A DNA stretch of 64,000 nt from Pseudomonadota bacterium (GCA_037200975.1 JBBCGI010000001.1:3251501-3315500); one strand, 5' to 3'; numbered from the stretch's first letter, positions 53,244 through 62,250 are shown. The notes: generated by a model from the letters alone, not told the origin. Made by a program: numbers and translations.

Positions 53244-54805
53244 GCACGGCTCGAGGCGCAAACGAGACCGAACGATGGCAAAGCGTTTGTGCTGTCGATG
53301 ACCTGGTCGAAGGCACGGGCGTCTGCGCGCTGTTGAACGGCCGCCAGATTGCCGTGTTCCAGGTCGAAGGGCGGGTGTACGCGCTCGACAACTTCGACCC
53401 GGGCAGCCGGGCCAATGTGTTGTCGCGAGGCCTGACCGGCGACCTGCAGAACGAACGCGTAGTCGCTTCGCCTATCTACAAGCATCACTTCGCGTTGTCG
53501 AGCGGCCGTTGTCTCGAAGATCCTACTTTCAGCGTCAGCACGTACGCCACACGTATCGCCGATGGCGTGGTGCAGGTGGAAACACCGCGTGCCGCGCGCC
53601 GCACGCGCCTGGTCGTGGCGGGCAATGGCATGGCGGGCATGCGCACGGTGGAGGAGCTGCTCAAGCTCGGCGTCGCGGACCGGTTTCAGATCACCGTGTT
53701 TGGCGCCGAACCGCGCGGCAACTACAACCGCATCCTGTTGTCGCCGGTGCTTTCCGGAGAGCGGCAGGCCGATGACATCATGCTGCACCGGCCGGGCTGG
53801 TACACCAAGCGCGGCATCACGCTGCGATCCGGCGACCCTGTTGTGGAGATCGATCGCAAGAGGCGCGTGGTGCGTTCGCGCAGCGGCGTCATCGCGTCCT
53901 ATGACCGGCTGCTGATCGCCACGGGATCGGACCCGGTGGTGCTGCCGTTGCCGGGCAACGACCTGCCGGGAGTCGTGACGTTTCGCGATCTCGACGATGT
54001 AAACCAGATGCTCGAGCGCAGCGGCGCCGGGCGTCGTGCCGTGGTCATCGGCGGCGGGTTGTTAGGGCTGGAGGCGGCGCACGGTCTCGCCTTGCGCGGC
54101 ATGCACGTCACGGTAGTGCACCTGATGGATACGTTGATGGAGCGCCAGCTCGACGCCCCCGCCAGCGCTTTGCTCAAGGCCGCGCTCGAAAAGCGCGGCA
54201 TCGAATTCCGCATGCGCGCGAAGACGCGGGGTATCGTCGGCCCGGAACGTGTTACCGCCGTGGAGTTCGAGAGCGGCGAAGCCGTGCCCGCGGACCTGGT
54301 CGTCATGGCGGTCGGCGTGCGGCCCAACATGGACCTGGCCAAGTCCGCCTGCCTGGCCTGCGACCGCGGCATCCTGGTCGACGACACGCTGCAGACTTAC
54401 GACCCGTCCATCTACGCGGTGGGAGAATGCGTGCAGCATCGCCGGCAGACGTTCGGACTGGTGGCGCCGCTGTGGGAGCAGGCGCGCATCTGCGCGCAGC
54501 ACATCGCCGAGATCGGCGTGTCGCGGTTCTCGGGCGCCATCAATGCGACGCAGTTGAAAGTCTCCGGCATCGAAGTGTTTTCGGCCGGCGATTTTTCGGA
54601 AAACGCGAATCGCGAGTCGCTGGTGCATTCGGACCAGCGCCGCGGCGTGTACAAACGCATCGTGCTCGAGGGCAACAAGGTATGTGGAGCAGTGCTGTAC
54701 GGTGACGTGCGCGATGCCGCACGCTTGCGCGATCTGATCGCCGACCAGATAGACGTCGGGCCGATCCGCGATCAGCTGCTGCTCGATTCGCCCGTGGCCG
54801 CTTGA
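53240..54805 (+). CDS. Fusion of NirD (Rieske-like) with an FAD/NAD oxidoreductase
   Basis: The 521-residue product starts with about 110 residues of NirD: ICAVDDLVEGTG-type opening, IAVFQVEGRVYALDNFDPGSRANVLSRG and SPIYKHHFALSSGRCLEDP, without the Rieske cysteines, as usual for NirD. The remainder is a complete FAD-dependent reductase (TRLVVAGNGMAGMRTVEELL, NRILLSPVL, GRRAVVIGGGLLGLEAAHGLALRG, YAVGECVQHR), similar to the NirB N-terminal half. It begins with GTG overlapping the nirB stop. A NirD joined to a second flavoprotein is unusual; it may provide an extra electron input. Confidence 0.85.
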   Translation: MSTARGANETERWQSVCAVDDLVEGTGVCALLNGRQIAVFQVEGRVYALDNFDPGSRANVLSRGLTGDLQNERVVASPIYKHHFALSSGRCLEDPTFSVSTYATRIADGVVQVETPRAARRTRLVVAGNGMAGMRTVEELLKLGVADRFQITVFGAEPRGNYNRILLSPVLSGERQADDIMLHRPGWYTKRGITLRSGDPVVEIDRKRRVVRSRSGVIASYDRLLIATGSDPVVLPLPGNDLPGVVTFRDLDDVNQMLERSGAGRRAVVIGGGLLGLEAAHGLALRGMHVTVVHLMDTLMERQLDAPASALLKAALEKRGIEFRMRAKTRGIVGPERVTAVEFESGEAVPADLVVMAVGVRPNMDLAKSACLACDRGILVDDTLQTYDPSIYAVGECVQHRRQTFGLVAPLWEQARICAQHIAEIGVSRFSGAINATQLKVSGIEVFSAGDFSENANRESLVHSDQRRGVYKRIVLEGNKVCGAVLYGDVRDAARLRDLIADQIDVGPIRDQLLLDSPVAA

Positions 54806-54891
54806 TTGGTACCGCTCCCGTCCGATCGCGCCACCTTCTGCTGATATTTTGGGTATTGTCCGGCGCTGCCAGATCGTCGCACGAGGGATTC

Positions 54892-56847
54892 ATGAAATTC
54901 AGATGGTACCTGGCCGCGCTGTGCGCGTGCCCGATCGCGCCGGCGTACGCACAGTTGCCGGCGACAGTCCGCTCCCCCGACACGCGCATCTCGGTCACGA
55001 TCGCGCAGAACGACGCAGGTCAACTCAGCTACAGCATCACACGCAACGGGGAGACGTTGTTTGCGCCCTCGGCTTTGCGCGTGCGACTGGTGGAGGGCGA
55101 CGTCTCGGGCGTCGACGTGCGGACGGTGCACCCGCGCAGCGTCGACCAGGTGCAGAAATTGGTGGCGACGAAGGCTGCCGAGGCGCGCGACCGCTTCAAT
55201 GAGTTGACCATCACGGCCGTGCCTCGCTCCCGTGCCATGCGCTCGCTGCAGTGGATCTTCCGCGCGTACGACGATGGCGTGGCGTTCCGGTTCCTGGTCC
55301 CCGCCGATGCGGGACTCGAGACACTCGGGGTGCTCGCGGAGGAAACCGAATTCACGTTCGGCGGCGACTACACGTGCCATGGATTCAACGTCGCACGGGT
55401 GGATTCGAGTCACGAGGGCGAGTTCGACGCGATCCAGGCGAGCCGCATCCGCGAGCACAATCTCTACGACTTGCCGCTGGTGTGCCGCGCGGCCGGTAGT
55501 GCATTCGCCATCGGCGAGGCAAACCTCATCGATTACGGCGGGCTGTATCTCGGCGGGCGCGGCGATGGCAAACCGGGCGTGCAGGCACGCGTCTCGCGCC
55601 GGCTCGACGACAAGACCCTGGTCGCGCGGGCGGAGGTCGGCGGACACGGCACGGGGTCGCCGTGGCGCGTCATCCTGCTGGGCGATCGGCTCGGGAACCT
55701 CATCGAGTCCAACCTCATCGGCAACCTGAATCCGCCGGCGGCATTCGATACCGCCTGGATCAAGCCGGGCAAGACAGCGTGGGACTGGTGGTCCGGACCC
55801 TATCTACCGCCGCCGGACAAGGGTGGCACCGACATGCCGACTATCCGGCGTTACATCGACTTCGCGGGCCGATCCGGCTTCGAATACATGATGATCGACG
55901 AGGGCTGGTGCCTGAATTCCGGGACCGGCGGCGGCGCGCGCGGGGATGCCGACGTCACGAAGACGAAGCCCGACCTCGACATGCCTGCGCTGGTGGCTTA
56001 CGCGGCGAAGAAGAAAGTGAGGCTGTGGTTGTGGGTGCAGTGGTCGCTGCTCGACCGTCAGATGGATGCCGCGCTCGCTCAGTACGAGAAGTGGGGCATC
56101 GCGGGCATCAAGGTCGATTTCATGGACCGCAACGATCAGCAGATGGTCGATTATTACCACAAGCTGATGGGCAAGGCGGCGGAGCACAAGCTGCTGGTCG
56201 ACATGCATGGCGCGTATCCGCCCACGGGTCTCAATAGAACATACCCAAACTACCTGACGCAGGAAGGGGTCATGGGTGCGGAGTACAACAAGTGGAGCCG
56301 GCGCGTCACCGCCACGCACAACGTGAGCCTCGCATTCACACGCATGTTGTTAGGGCCGCTCGACTACACGCCGGGTGGTTTCCGCAATGCAACGCCCGGC
56401 ACGTTCCAGGCGATCAACAGCCCGCCGCAGGTGCAGACCACGCGCGGCCACGGACTCGGGATGTTCGTGGTGTATGAGAGCCCGTTCCAGATGGTGGCCG
56501 ACAGTCCGGACGTGTATGAAAACGCGGCCGGCTTCGATTTCGTGAAGGCCGTGCCGACGGCGTGGGATGAAACGCGCTTTCTGCAGGGCGAGATCGACGA
56601 CTACGTCGTCGTGGCTCGCCGCAAAGGGCAGCACTGGTACGTGGGCGCGATGGGCAATGAGAAGGCGCATTCGATTTCGCTGCCGCTGGATTTTCTCGGC
56701 GCGGGGAAATTCAAGGCGAAGATCTATGAGGACGGCGCGACACCGACGACGTTGAAAGAGATGACGCGCAACGTGACCGCGGCGGATTCGCTCCAGTTGA
56801 CGCTGGCACCCTCTGGCGGCGCCGCGATTCAGATCAGAGGCCCCTGA
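54892..56847 (+). CDS. Exported glycoside hydrolase family 97 enzyme
   Basis: The 651-residue product has a signal peptide (MKFRWYLAALCACPIAPAYA), an N-terminal beta-sandwich and a (beta/alpha)8 barrel typical of GH97: FEYMMIDEGWCLN, GIKVDFMDRNDQQMVDYYH, LLVDMHGAYPPTGLNRTYPNYLTQEGVMGAEYN and a C-terminal beta domain. GH97 enzymes are alpha-glucosidases or alpha-galactosidases; the MHGAYPP segment lacks the glutamate found after His in the inverting SusB type, so a retaining enzyme is more likely. It interrupts the nir cluster with no clear metabolic link. The start at 54892 is set by the signal peptide. Confidence 0.85.
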   Translation: MKFRWYLAALCACPIAPAYAQLPATVRSPDTRISVTIAQNDAGQLSYSITRNGETLFAPSALRVRLVEGDVSGVDVRTVHPRSVDQVQKLVATKAAEARDRFNELTITAVPRSRAMRSLQWIFRAYDDGVAFRFLVPADAGLETLGVLAEETEFTFGGDYTCHGFNVARVDSSHEGEFDAIQASRIREHNLYDLPLVCRAAGSAFAIGEANLIDYGGLYLGGRGDGKPGVQARVSRRLDDKTLVARAEVGGHGTGSPWRVILLGDRLGNLIESNLIGNLNPPAAFDTAWIKPGKTAWDWWSGPYLPPPDKGGTDMPTIRRYIDFAGRSGFEYMMIDEGWCLNSGTGGGARGDADVTKTKPDLDMPALVAYAAKKKVRLWLWVQWSLLDRQMDAALAQYEKWGIAGIKVDFMDRNDQQMVDYYHKLMGKAAEHKLLVDMHGAYPPTGLNRTYPNYLTQEGVMGAEYNKWSRRVTATHNVSLAFTRMLLGPLDYTPGGFRNATPGTFQAINSPPQVQTTRGHGLGMFVVYESPFQMVADSPDVYENAAGFDFVKAVPTAWDETRFLQGEIDDYVVVARRKGQHWYVGAMGNEKAHSISLPLDFLGAGKFKAKIYEDGATPTTLKEMTRNVTAADSLQLTLAPSGGAAIQIRGP

Positions 56848-56867
56848 CCCAGATTAAAAGGTGACCT

Positions 56868-56942
56868 GCCGAAAAGGGGACAGATCTATTTATTGGTGCC
56901 GCGTCGCGCGGCACCAATAAATAGATCTGTCCCCTTTTCGGC
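56868..56942. repeat. REP-like inverted repeat B
   Basis: Two perfect 36-nt arms (56868-56903 and 56907-56942) flank a 3-nt loop. The arm contains GAAAAGGGGACAGATC and TATTTATTGGTGCC, shared in part with element A. It lies between the convergent GH97 and hemD genes and can serve as a bidirectional terminator. Confidence 0.9.
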
Positions 56943-57785
56943 TTACGCAGTGCCGGTCTGATCGCCGCCTTTCTTGGTCTGCAGCGCTTCGCCGAGCGCG
57001 ACGACCAGCGGTTTCATGAACCAGGAATGCTCGGGGCTCGACGACACTTCGAATCCATACGAACGGATGGATTCGGCCACGATCGGCCCAACGGCCGCGA
57101 TCATGGTGCGCGTCAACGCCTTGCGCACCAGCGCGGCGGGATGCTGCGTCATCAGGCGCTCGATCTGCAGTTTGCTGGTGAACGCGATCGCGTCCACCTG
57201 GCCCGCGGCCATCTTCTCGAGCAAAGCCTGCACGCTCGCATCGTCGGCAGCGTTTCCATAGACGTACGGCGCGACGGTGGTGACCGCGGCGTTCCTTTCG
57301 CGCAGGAAGCGCATCAGCGTGAGGTTGGGATCGTTGCCGTAGAGCTGTACGGCGACGCGACGCGCGGAGAGATCTTGCGCTGACAGCGAGCGGATTACGC
57401 CATCCGTCGTGGGCTCGGTCGCTTCGATGCCGGGCTTGAGACCGAGCGCGCGCAGCGCCCGCGCCGGCTTCGGGCCGCGCGTCACCGTGCGTAGTTTGCT
57501 CAACCCCTCCACGAAGCGTGTTCGCAGTGGCGGATCGTGTTTGTCGATGCAGCTCAGGATGCGCGTCAGGCCTTCACCCGTGATCAGGATGAAATCCTCG
57601 AAACCTCCGTCGGCGAGGCGCACGGCGAACGCCAGCACCTGTGCGCTATGCGGCGAATCGTAGATGTTGACCAGCGGACAACGCAGCACCTCGGCGCCAC
57701 GGCGCTCCAGCAACGCGCTGAGCACTTCCAGCTCGCGCATTTCCGGCACGGCAATCCGCTTGCCCTTGAGATTCCACTCGATCAT
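56943..57785 (-). CDS. hemD: Uroporphyrinogen-III synthase-like protein
   Basis: The 280-residue product has the two-lobed HemD fold: GKRIAVPEMRELEVLSALLERRGAEVLRCPLVNI, DFILITGEGLTRIL, RRVAVQLYGNDPNLTLMRFLRERNAAVTTVAPYVYG, DAIAFTSKLQIERLM and IAAVGPIVAESIRSYGFEV. It closes hydroxymethylbilane to uroporphyrinogen III, the precursor used by CysG. It is the only minus-strand metabolic gene here and diverges from the porin gene. Its stop codon touches repeat B. Confidence 0.85.
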   Translation of the reverse strand: MIEWNLKGKRIAVPEMRELEVLSALLERRGAEVLRCPLVNIYDSPHSAQVLAFAVRLADGGFEDFILITGEGLTRILSCIDKHDPPLRTRFVEGLSKLRTVTRGPKPARALRALGLKPGIEATEPTTDGVIRSLSAQDLSARRVAVQLYGNDPNLTLMRFLRERNAAVTTVAPYVYGNAADDASVQALLEKMAAGQVDAIAFTSKLQIERLMTQHPAALVRKALTRTMIAAVGPIVAESIRSYGFEVSSSPEHSWFMKPLVVALGEALQTKKGGDQTGTA

Positions 57786-58146
57786 CGGGGTCGGACAATA
57801 TCACCGGAGCGGCGTCCGGTGAGAGCGCGGAGGACGGCGTGATTTTCTGCACTGGTTTGCGCGAGCGCGTGCACCCCTCCGCCGTGTTTCGGTGCAGAGC
57901 ACGCAAAACAGGCCGCCGCACGCCAGATATCCTCCAAAAAAAGCGCTGGCATGCGGATTGCTTCTGCTCGCGTGCGCGGCCTTTCGCGCATGCCGGGGAA
58001 GTTAGTTGCGCTCCAGTCGATCACCCAGCCCGCCGGTCGAGCGCCGGATTCGCCAGGCGCATAGAGAATCTCTATGGAGCTTTCTGGAACAGTGCGCCCA
58101 GGCGTGGATCGCCGCGTCGCCTAATAAAAATGTCTGGGGGGTCAAT
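57786..58146 (+). other. Divergent regulatory region between hemD and the porin gene
   Basis: This 361-bp stretch holds no convincing gene. It contains a sigma54-type element toward the porin, several TGCAC/GTGCA half-sites (around 57860-57900), and the hemD promoter, which was not identified. GGGGGG lies just before the porin ATG. Confidence 0.6.
57947..57962 (+). promoter_or_regulatory. sigma54 promoter upstream of the porin-nirC genes
   Basis: TGGCAT-N5-TTGCT matches the sigma54 consensus with one change (T for C). It lies about 185 bp before the porin start. GGTGCA and TGCACC half-sites lie 45-95 bp upstream. Together with the nirB promoter this suggests joint nitrogen control. Confidence 0.72.
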
Positions 58147-59382
58147 ATGAAGAATTTGCTGGCCGTGATGGCCGTGGCATGTATTGCGCAGGGTGCAGCG
58201 TACGCGGATGGAGTGGATCCGCTACGCAGCGCATTGGCGGCGACGAAGCCGATCGTGGATGCGCGGCTACGCATGGAAAACGTCGACCAGGAGCCGCTGC
58301 CGGAGGATGCCGAGGCGCTCACGTTGCGCGCGCGGCTCGGATTTGAAACCGGCAAGGCCTGGAATACCGCACTGCTGATCGAAGGCGAGGGCGTGGTTCC
58401 GATCCGGAACGACTATCGCCCCGACCCGGCGATTCCGACCATGACGACGTATCCGGTGGTGGCGGACGCCGAGGCGTACGAGATCAACCGCTTCCAGTTC
58501 GTGAACACGAGCCTGCCAGGGACGACGATCACGCTCGGCCGCCAGCGCATCCTGCTCGACGACCAGCGTTTCGTCGGCAATTCCGGCTGGCGGCAGAACG
58601 AGCAGACATTCGACGCGTTACGCGTGGTGAACAAGTCGGTGGCCAATCTCACGCTCGACGTGACGTACCTCGACCGCGTGAATCGCGTCAACGGTCCGGA
58701 TTCGCCGCAGGGCGCATACAAAGGCGACAGCGCGCTGCTCAATGCAGCGTACCAGACCAAGGCGGGCAAGATCACCGCCTTCGGCTATCTACTGGACTTC
58801 GAGAACATCGTGGGCGTGCCGGCGGCGGTGCGTGATTCGACCTCGACGTACGGCCTGCGATTCGCGGGCGAACGGCCGGCGGGCAAGGTCAAGATCGGAT
58901 ACCTCGGCTCGTATGCGCAGCAGACCGACTACGCGGACAACCCGCTCGACTTCGATCTCGCCTACTGGACGGTCGAAGGCAACGTCACGTTCCGGCAGTT
59001 CGGCGTGGGCGTGGGGCAGGAAACGCTCGAAGGCAATGGCGTGAAAGGATTCACCACACCGCTCGCGTCGCTGCACAAGTTCCAGGGCTGGGCGGACAAG
59101 TTCACCGGCACGCCGCCGAATGGCATCGAAGACAAGTACGTCAATCTCAGCGCCACCTTCAAGGGCGTGTCGAAGCTCGACACGCTCGGGTTCGTCGTGA
59201 GCTATCACGACTTCGCCGCCGAACACATCTCGGCCGACTACGGCCACGAATGGGACGCCTCGATCGCCGCGAAGTACAAGCGCGCGAACCTGCTGCTCAA
59301 GTACGCCGACTACGCACAAGGCGTGCCCGGCGTCGCGCGCACCACCGACAAACTATGGGCGCAAGTGGAATTCATCTTGTAG
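58147..59382 (+). CDS. Outer-membrane porin, alginate-export/OprD-like
   Basis: The 411-residue product has a signal peptide (MKNLLAVMAVACIAQGAAYA) and a series of alternating beta strands, e.g. LRMENVDQEPLPEDAEALTLRARLGFETGKAWNTALLIEG, TITLGRQRILLDDQRFVGNSGWRQNEQTFDALRV and a C-terminal strand ending WAQVEFIL, the aromatic/leucine end typical of barrels. This is the alginate-export porin family. Its place before nirC and behind a sigma54 element suggests nitrite or nitrate uptake across the outer membrane. ATG 58147 is chosen for the signal peptide. Confidence 0.78.
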   Translation: MKNLLAVMAVACIAQGAAYADGVDPLRSALAATKPIVDARLRMENVDQEPLPEDAEALTLRARLGFETGKAWNTALLIEGEGVVPIRNDYRPDPAIPTMTTYPVVADAEAYEINRFQFVNTSLPGTTITLGRQRILLDDQRFVGNSGWRQNEQTFDALRVVNKSVANLTLDVTYLDRVNRVNGPDSPQGAYKGDSALLNAAYQTKAGKITAFGYLLDFENIVGVPAAVRDSTSTYGLRFAGERPAGKVKIGYLGSYAQQTDYADNPLDFDLAYWTVEGNVTFRQFGVGVGQETLEGNGVKGFTTPLASLHKFQGWADKFTGTPPNGIEDKYVNLSATFKGVSKLDTLGFVVSYHDFAAEHISADYGHEWDASIAAKYKRANLLLKYADYAQGVPGVARTTDKLWAQVEFIL

Positions 59383-59392
59383 CCAATCAAGC

Positions 59393-59465
59393 GGTGCCGG
59401 GGTGCAATTGTCGTAATTAGAAAGCGGGCACCATCGTCTAATTACGACAATTGCACCCCGGCACC
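59393..59465. repeat. REP-like inverted repeat C
   Basis: Two perfect 29-nt arms (59393-59421 and 59437-59465) flank a 15-nt loop. The arm reads GGTGCCGGGGTGCAATTG then TCGTAATTAGA. The GGTGCCGGG part is shared with element D. It lies between the porin and nirC and may reduce nirC expression relative to the porin. Confidence 0.9.
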
Positions 59466-59489
59466 ACTCAACCAAGGGAGAGAAGTTAG

Positions 59490-60311
59490 ATGTCATACCT
59501 GGCCCCGGCCGAGTTCGTCGTCAAAATGGTGGATGCTGGCGAGTCGAAGATCTTCATGGCGACGCGCGACACGCTGATCCGCGCCTACATGGCGGGCGCC
59601 ATCCTCTGTCTCGCGGCGGCGTTTGCGGTCATGGTGAGCCAGCAGACGGGTTATCCCATCATTGGGGCAATCCTTTTCCCGGTGGGGTTCTGCATCCTCT
59701 ACCTGCTCGGCTTCGACCTGGTCACCGGCGTATTCGTGCTGGCGCCGCTGGCGCTGTTCGACAAACGCCCGGGCGTGACGCTCGGCGGCGTGCTGCGCAA
59801 CTGGGGGCTGGTGTTCTGCGGCAACTTCGCCGGCGCGTTCACCGTCGCGGTGCTGATGTCCATCACCTACACCTTCGCTTTTACCGAAGAGCCGAATGCC
59901 GTCGGCAAGGCCATCGCGCACATCGGCGAGGCGCGAACCCTGGGCTACAAGGAACACGGCGCGGCCGGCATGCTCACGCTTTTCATCCGCGGCATGTTGT
60001 GCAACTGGATGGTATCGACCGGCGTGGTCGGCGCGATGATCTCCACCTCCGTGAGCGGCAAGGTGATCGCGATGTGGATGCCGATCATGGTGTTCTTCGC
60101 GATGACCTTCGAGCACTCGGTGGTCAACATGTTCCTGTTCCCCTCGGGCATCCTGATGGGCGCGAACTTCAACTGGGCCGATTACTTCATCTGGAACGAA
60201 ATCCCCACGCTGGTCGGCAATATCGTCGGTGGACTGTCGTTCACCGGACTCACGCTTTATTCGACGCACATCAAGACGGCGCCCAAACGGGCGTTTAAAC
60301 TCGCCGCCTGA
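59490..60311 (+). CDS. nirC: Formate/nitrite transporter family protein NirC
   Basis: The 273-residue product has six membrane segments (for example YMAGAILCLAAAFAVMVSQQTGYPIIGAILFPVGFCILYLLG, NWGLVFCGNFAGAF, MWMPIMVFFAMTFEHSVVNMFLFPSG). MTFEHSVVNM includes the central histidine of the FNT channel. It moves nitrite or formate across the inner membrane. GGGAGAG precedes the ATG. Its position after the porin and near nirB favours nitrite. Confidence 0.93.
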   Translation: MSYLAPAEFVVKMVDAGESKIFMATRDTLIRAYMAGAILCLAAAFAVMVSQQTGYPIIGAILFPVGFCILYLLGFDLVTGVFVLAPLALFDKRPGVTLGGVLRNWGLVFCGNFAGAFTVAVLMSITYTFAFTEEPNAVGKAIAHIGEARTLGYKEHGAAGMLTLFIRGMLCNWMVSTGVVGAMISTSVSGKVIAMWMPIMVFFAMTFEHSVVNMFLFPSGILMGANFNWADYFIWNEIPTLVGNIVGGLSFTGLTLYSTHIKTAPKRAFKLAA

Positions 60312-60323
60312 CATTCGATGATT

Positions 60324-60347
60324 CCCCGGCCGCAGGTGCGGCCGGGG
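60324..60347 (+). other. Hairpin between nirC and the kinase gene
   Basis: CCCCGGCCGC and GCGGCCGGGG form a perfect 10-bp stem around AGGT, but no U-run follows. It may slow or partly stop transcripts or protect the nirC 3' end. Confidence 0.5.
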
Positions 60348-60366
60348 CGTCTCAACGCGGGTCGGT

Positions 60367-62094
60367 GTGCCTCGACAACTCAAAATCTCGCTCGGGCAAC
60401 ACTCCGACAAGGGCCGTAAGGAATCCAACCAGGATTTTCACGGCGTCTGCATTCCGCAGGAGCCGCAACTCACGGCGAAGGGCATCGCGATCGCGCTTGC
60501 CGACGGTATCAGCACGAGCAGCGTGAGCCAGGCCGCGAGCCAGGCGACGGTCAAGAGCCTGCTCGAGGACTACTACTGCACGTCGCACGCCTGGTCGGTG
60601 CGCAGGTCCGTGCAGCAGGTGCTGACCGCCATCAACTCCTGGCTGTGGGCGCAGACACGCCAGAGCCAGTTCCGTTATGAGATCGAGCACGGCTACGTCT
60701 GCACACTGAGCGCGCTGGTGCTCAAGTCCAACACCGCCTATCTGTTTCATGTCGGCGATTCGCGGATCTGCCGCGTGCGCGGCGAGACGCTCGAGCAGCT
60801 CACGCAGGATCATCGTGTCTGGGTGTCGCAGGAGCAAAGCCATCTGAGCCGCGCGTTCGGCATGCAGGGCGAGATCGACATCGACTACCAGGCGCTGCAG
60901 CTGGTAGTTGGGGACGTATTCTTCTGCGCCACCGATGGCGTCCATGAGTTCGTCGACGCGAGGTTCATCGCGCAGGCAATCACGGCGAATGCGCAGGACC
61001 TCGATGCGGCGGCGCGCGCCATCGTCGCGGAAGCGCTCGAACGCGGCAGCATCGACAACCTGACCGCGCAGATCGTGCGGATCGAGGAATTGCCCGACCA
61101 GAATGCCGACGAGATTCTGCGCAATCTGAGCCAGCTGCCTTTCCCGCCGCTGCTGGTACCGCGGGAGTTGTTCGACGGTTATCGCATCGTGCGCGAGATC
61201 CACGCCAGTGCGCGCAGTCATGTCTATCTTGCGTCGGATGACGACGCGCATCCGCCGGTGGTGATCAAGACGCTTTCCACGGAGCTGCAGCAGGATCCGG
61301 CGCAGGTCGACCGGTTTCTCATGGAGGACTGGATCGCGCGGCGTATCAACAACGCGCACGTGATGCGGCCGATCGAGGCCACGCGTCCGCGCAGCTTCAT
61401 CTACACGGTGAGCGAGTACATCGACGGGCAGACCCTGTCGCAGTGGATGATCGACAACCCGAAGCCAGACCTCGAAACGGTGCGCGGCATCGTCGAGCAG
61501 ATCGCAAAGGGCGTCACTGCATTTCACCGGCTCGAAATGCTGCACCAGGATCTGCGGCCCGCGAATGTCATGATCGACCGCAGCGGCACGGTGAAGATCG
61601 TGGATTTTGGTTCCACGCGGGTCGCCGGCATCGTGGAATCATCACGTGCCGCGGCGAACGCCCACTTGTTAGGCACCGCCCAGTACACCGCGCCGGAGTA
61701 CTTCCTGGGCGAGCCGGGCACACCGGCTTCGGATCAGTTCTCGCTCGGCGTCATCGCGTACCAGATGTTGTCGGGTCGATTGCCGTACGGCGCGGAGGTG
61801 TCCCGTTCACGCACGCGGGCCGCCCAGCGGCGTCTCACGTACCGCTCGGTGCTCCATGACGAACGCGAGATCCCTGCGTGGATCGATGACGTGCTCAGGA
61901 AGGCCACACATCCGGATCCGCTCAAGCGCTACCAGGAGCTGTCGGAGTTCGTGCACGATCTGCGGCACCCGAGCGCGGCATATCTCACGCGTACGCGCCC
62001 GCCGCTGCTCGAACGCAATCCCGCAGCGTTCTGGAAGGGCGTGTCGCTGATCCTGGCGATCGTGATCGTGGTGCTGCTGGCGGGTGCCGGGTGA
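60367..62094 (+). CDS. Bifunctional PP2C phosphatase / serine-threonine kinase, membrane anchored
   Basis: The 575-residue product has an N-terminal PP2C domain (ALADGISTSSVSQAAS, FHVGDSRICRVRG, FFCATDGVHEFVD; most metal-binding aspartates present), a protein kinase domain from about residue 270 (VVIKTLS, LHQDLRPANVMID, KIVDFGST, QYTAPEYFLGEPGTPASDQFSLGVI) and a C-terminal membrane helix (VSLILAIVIVVLLAGAG). Similar genes lie beside nirB in Pseudomonas nitrate assimilation clusters, so a role in nitrogen signalling is likely. HRD is HQD here, with the catalytic Asp kept. It starts with GTG. Confidence 0.88.
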   Translation: MPRQLKISLGQHSDKGRKESNQDFHGVCIPQEPQLTAKGIAIALADGISTSSVSQAASQATVKSLLEDYYCTSHAWSVRRSVQQVLTAINSWLWAQTRQSQFRYEIEHGYVCTLSALVLKSNTAYLFHVGDSRICRVRGETLEQLTQDHRVWVSQEQSHLSRAFGMQGEIDIDYQALQLVVGDVFFCATDGVHEFVDARFIAQAITANAQDLDAAARAIVAEALERGSIDNLTAQIVRIEELPDQNADEILRNLSQLPFPPLLVPRELFDGYRIVREIHASARSHVYLASDDDAHPPVVIKTLSTELQQDPAQVDRFLMEDWIARRINNAHVMRPIEATRPRSFIYTVSEYIDGQTLSQWMIDNPKPDLETVRGIVEQIAKGVTAFHRLEMLHQDLRPANVMIDRSGTVKIVDFGSTRVAGIVESSRAAANAHLLGTAQYTAPEYFLGEPGTPASDQFSLGVIAYQMLSGRLPYGAEVSRSRTRAAQRRLTYRSVLHDEREIPAWIDDVLRKATHPDPLKRYQELSEFVHDLRHPSAAYLTRTRPPLLERNPAAFWKGVSLILAIVIVVLLAGAG

Positions 62095-62141
62095 GGAAAG
62101 TGGGGAAAGCCGCTTTCCCCACTTTCCTCACCCGGCACCCG
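62081..62141. repeat. REP-like inverted repeat D
   Basis: Two perfect 29-nt arms (62081-62109 and 62113-62141) flank a 3-nt loop. The arm reads CGGGTGCCGGGTGAGGAAAG then TGGGGAAAG. It overlaps the stop codon of the kinase gene and can act as its terminator before the relocated S10 genes. Confidence 0.9.
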
Positions 62142-62250
62142 CGGGGCATATATATAGAGTGCGGTTTCACATAACTCATTGATCGGAAAGGCATTCGATT
62201 GGGACGGTGAATGGCCGGCCGGCTCCGATCCATCCAGCCGGAACTCGGGC

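Noticed and set aside
50931-53261. Long antisense frame opposite nirB, and others opposite tuf, fusA and cysD
   Set aside because: Same codon-bias shadow effect; the sense genes are unmistakable.
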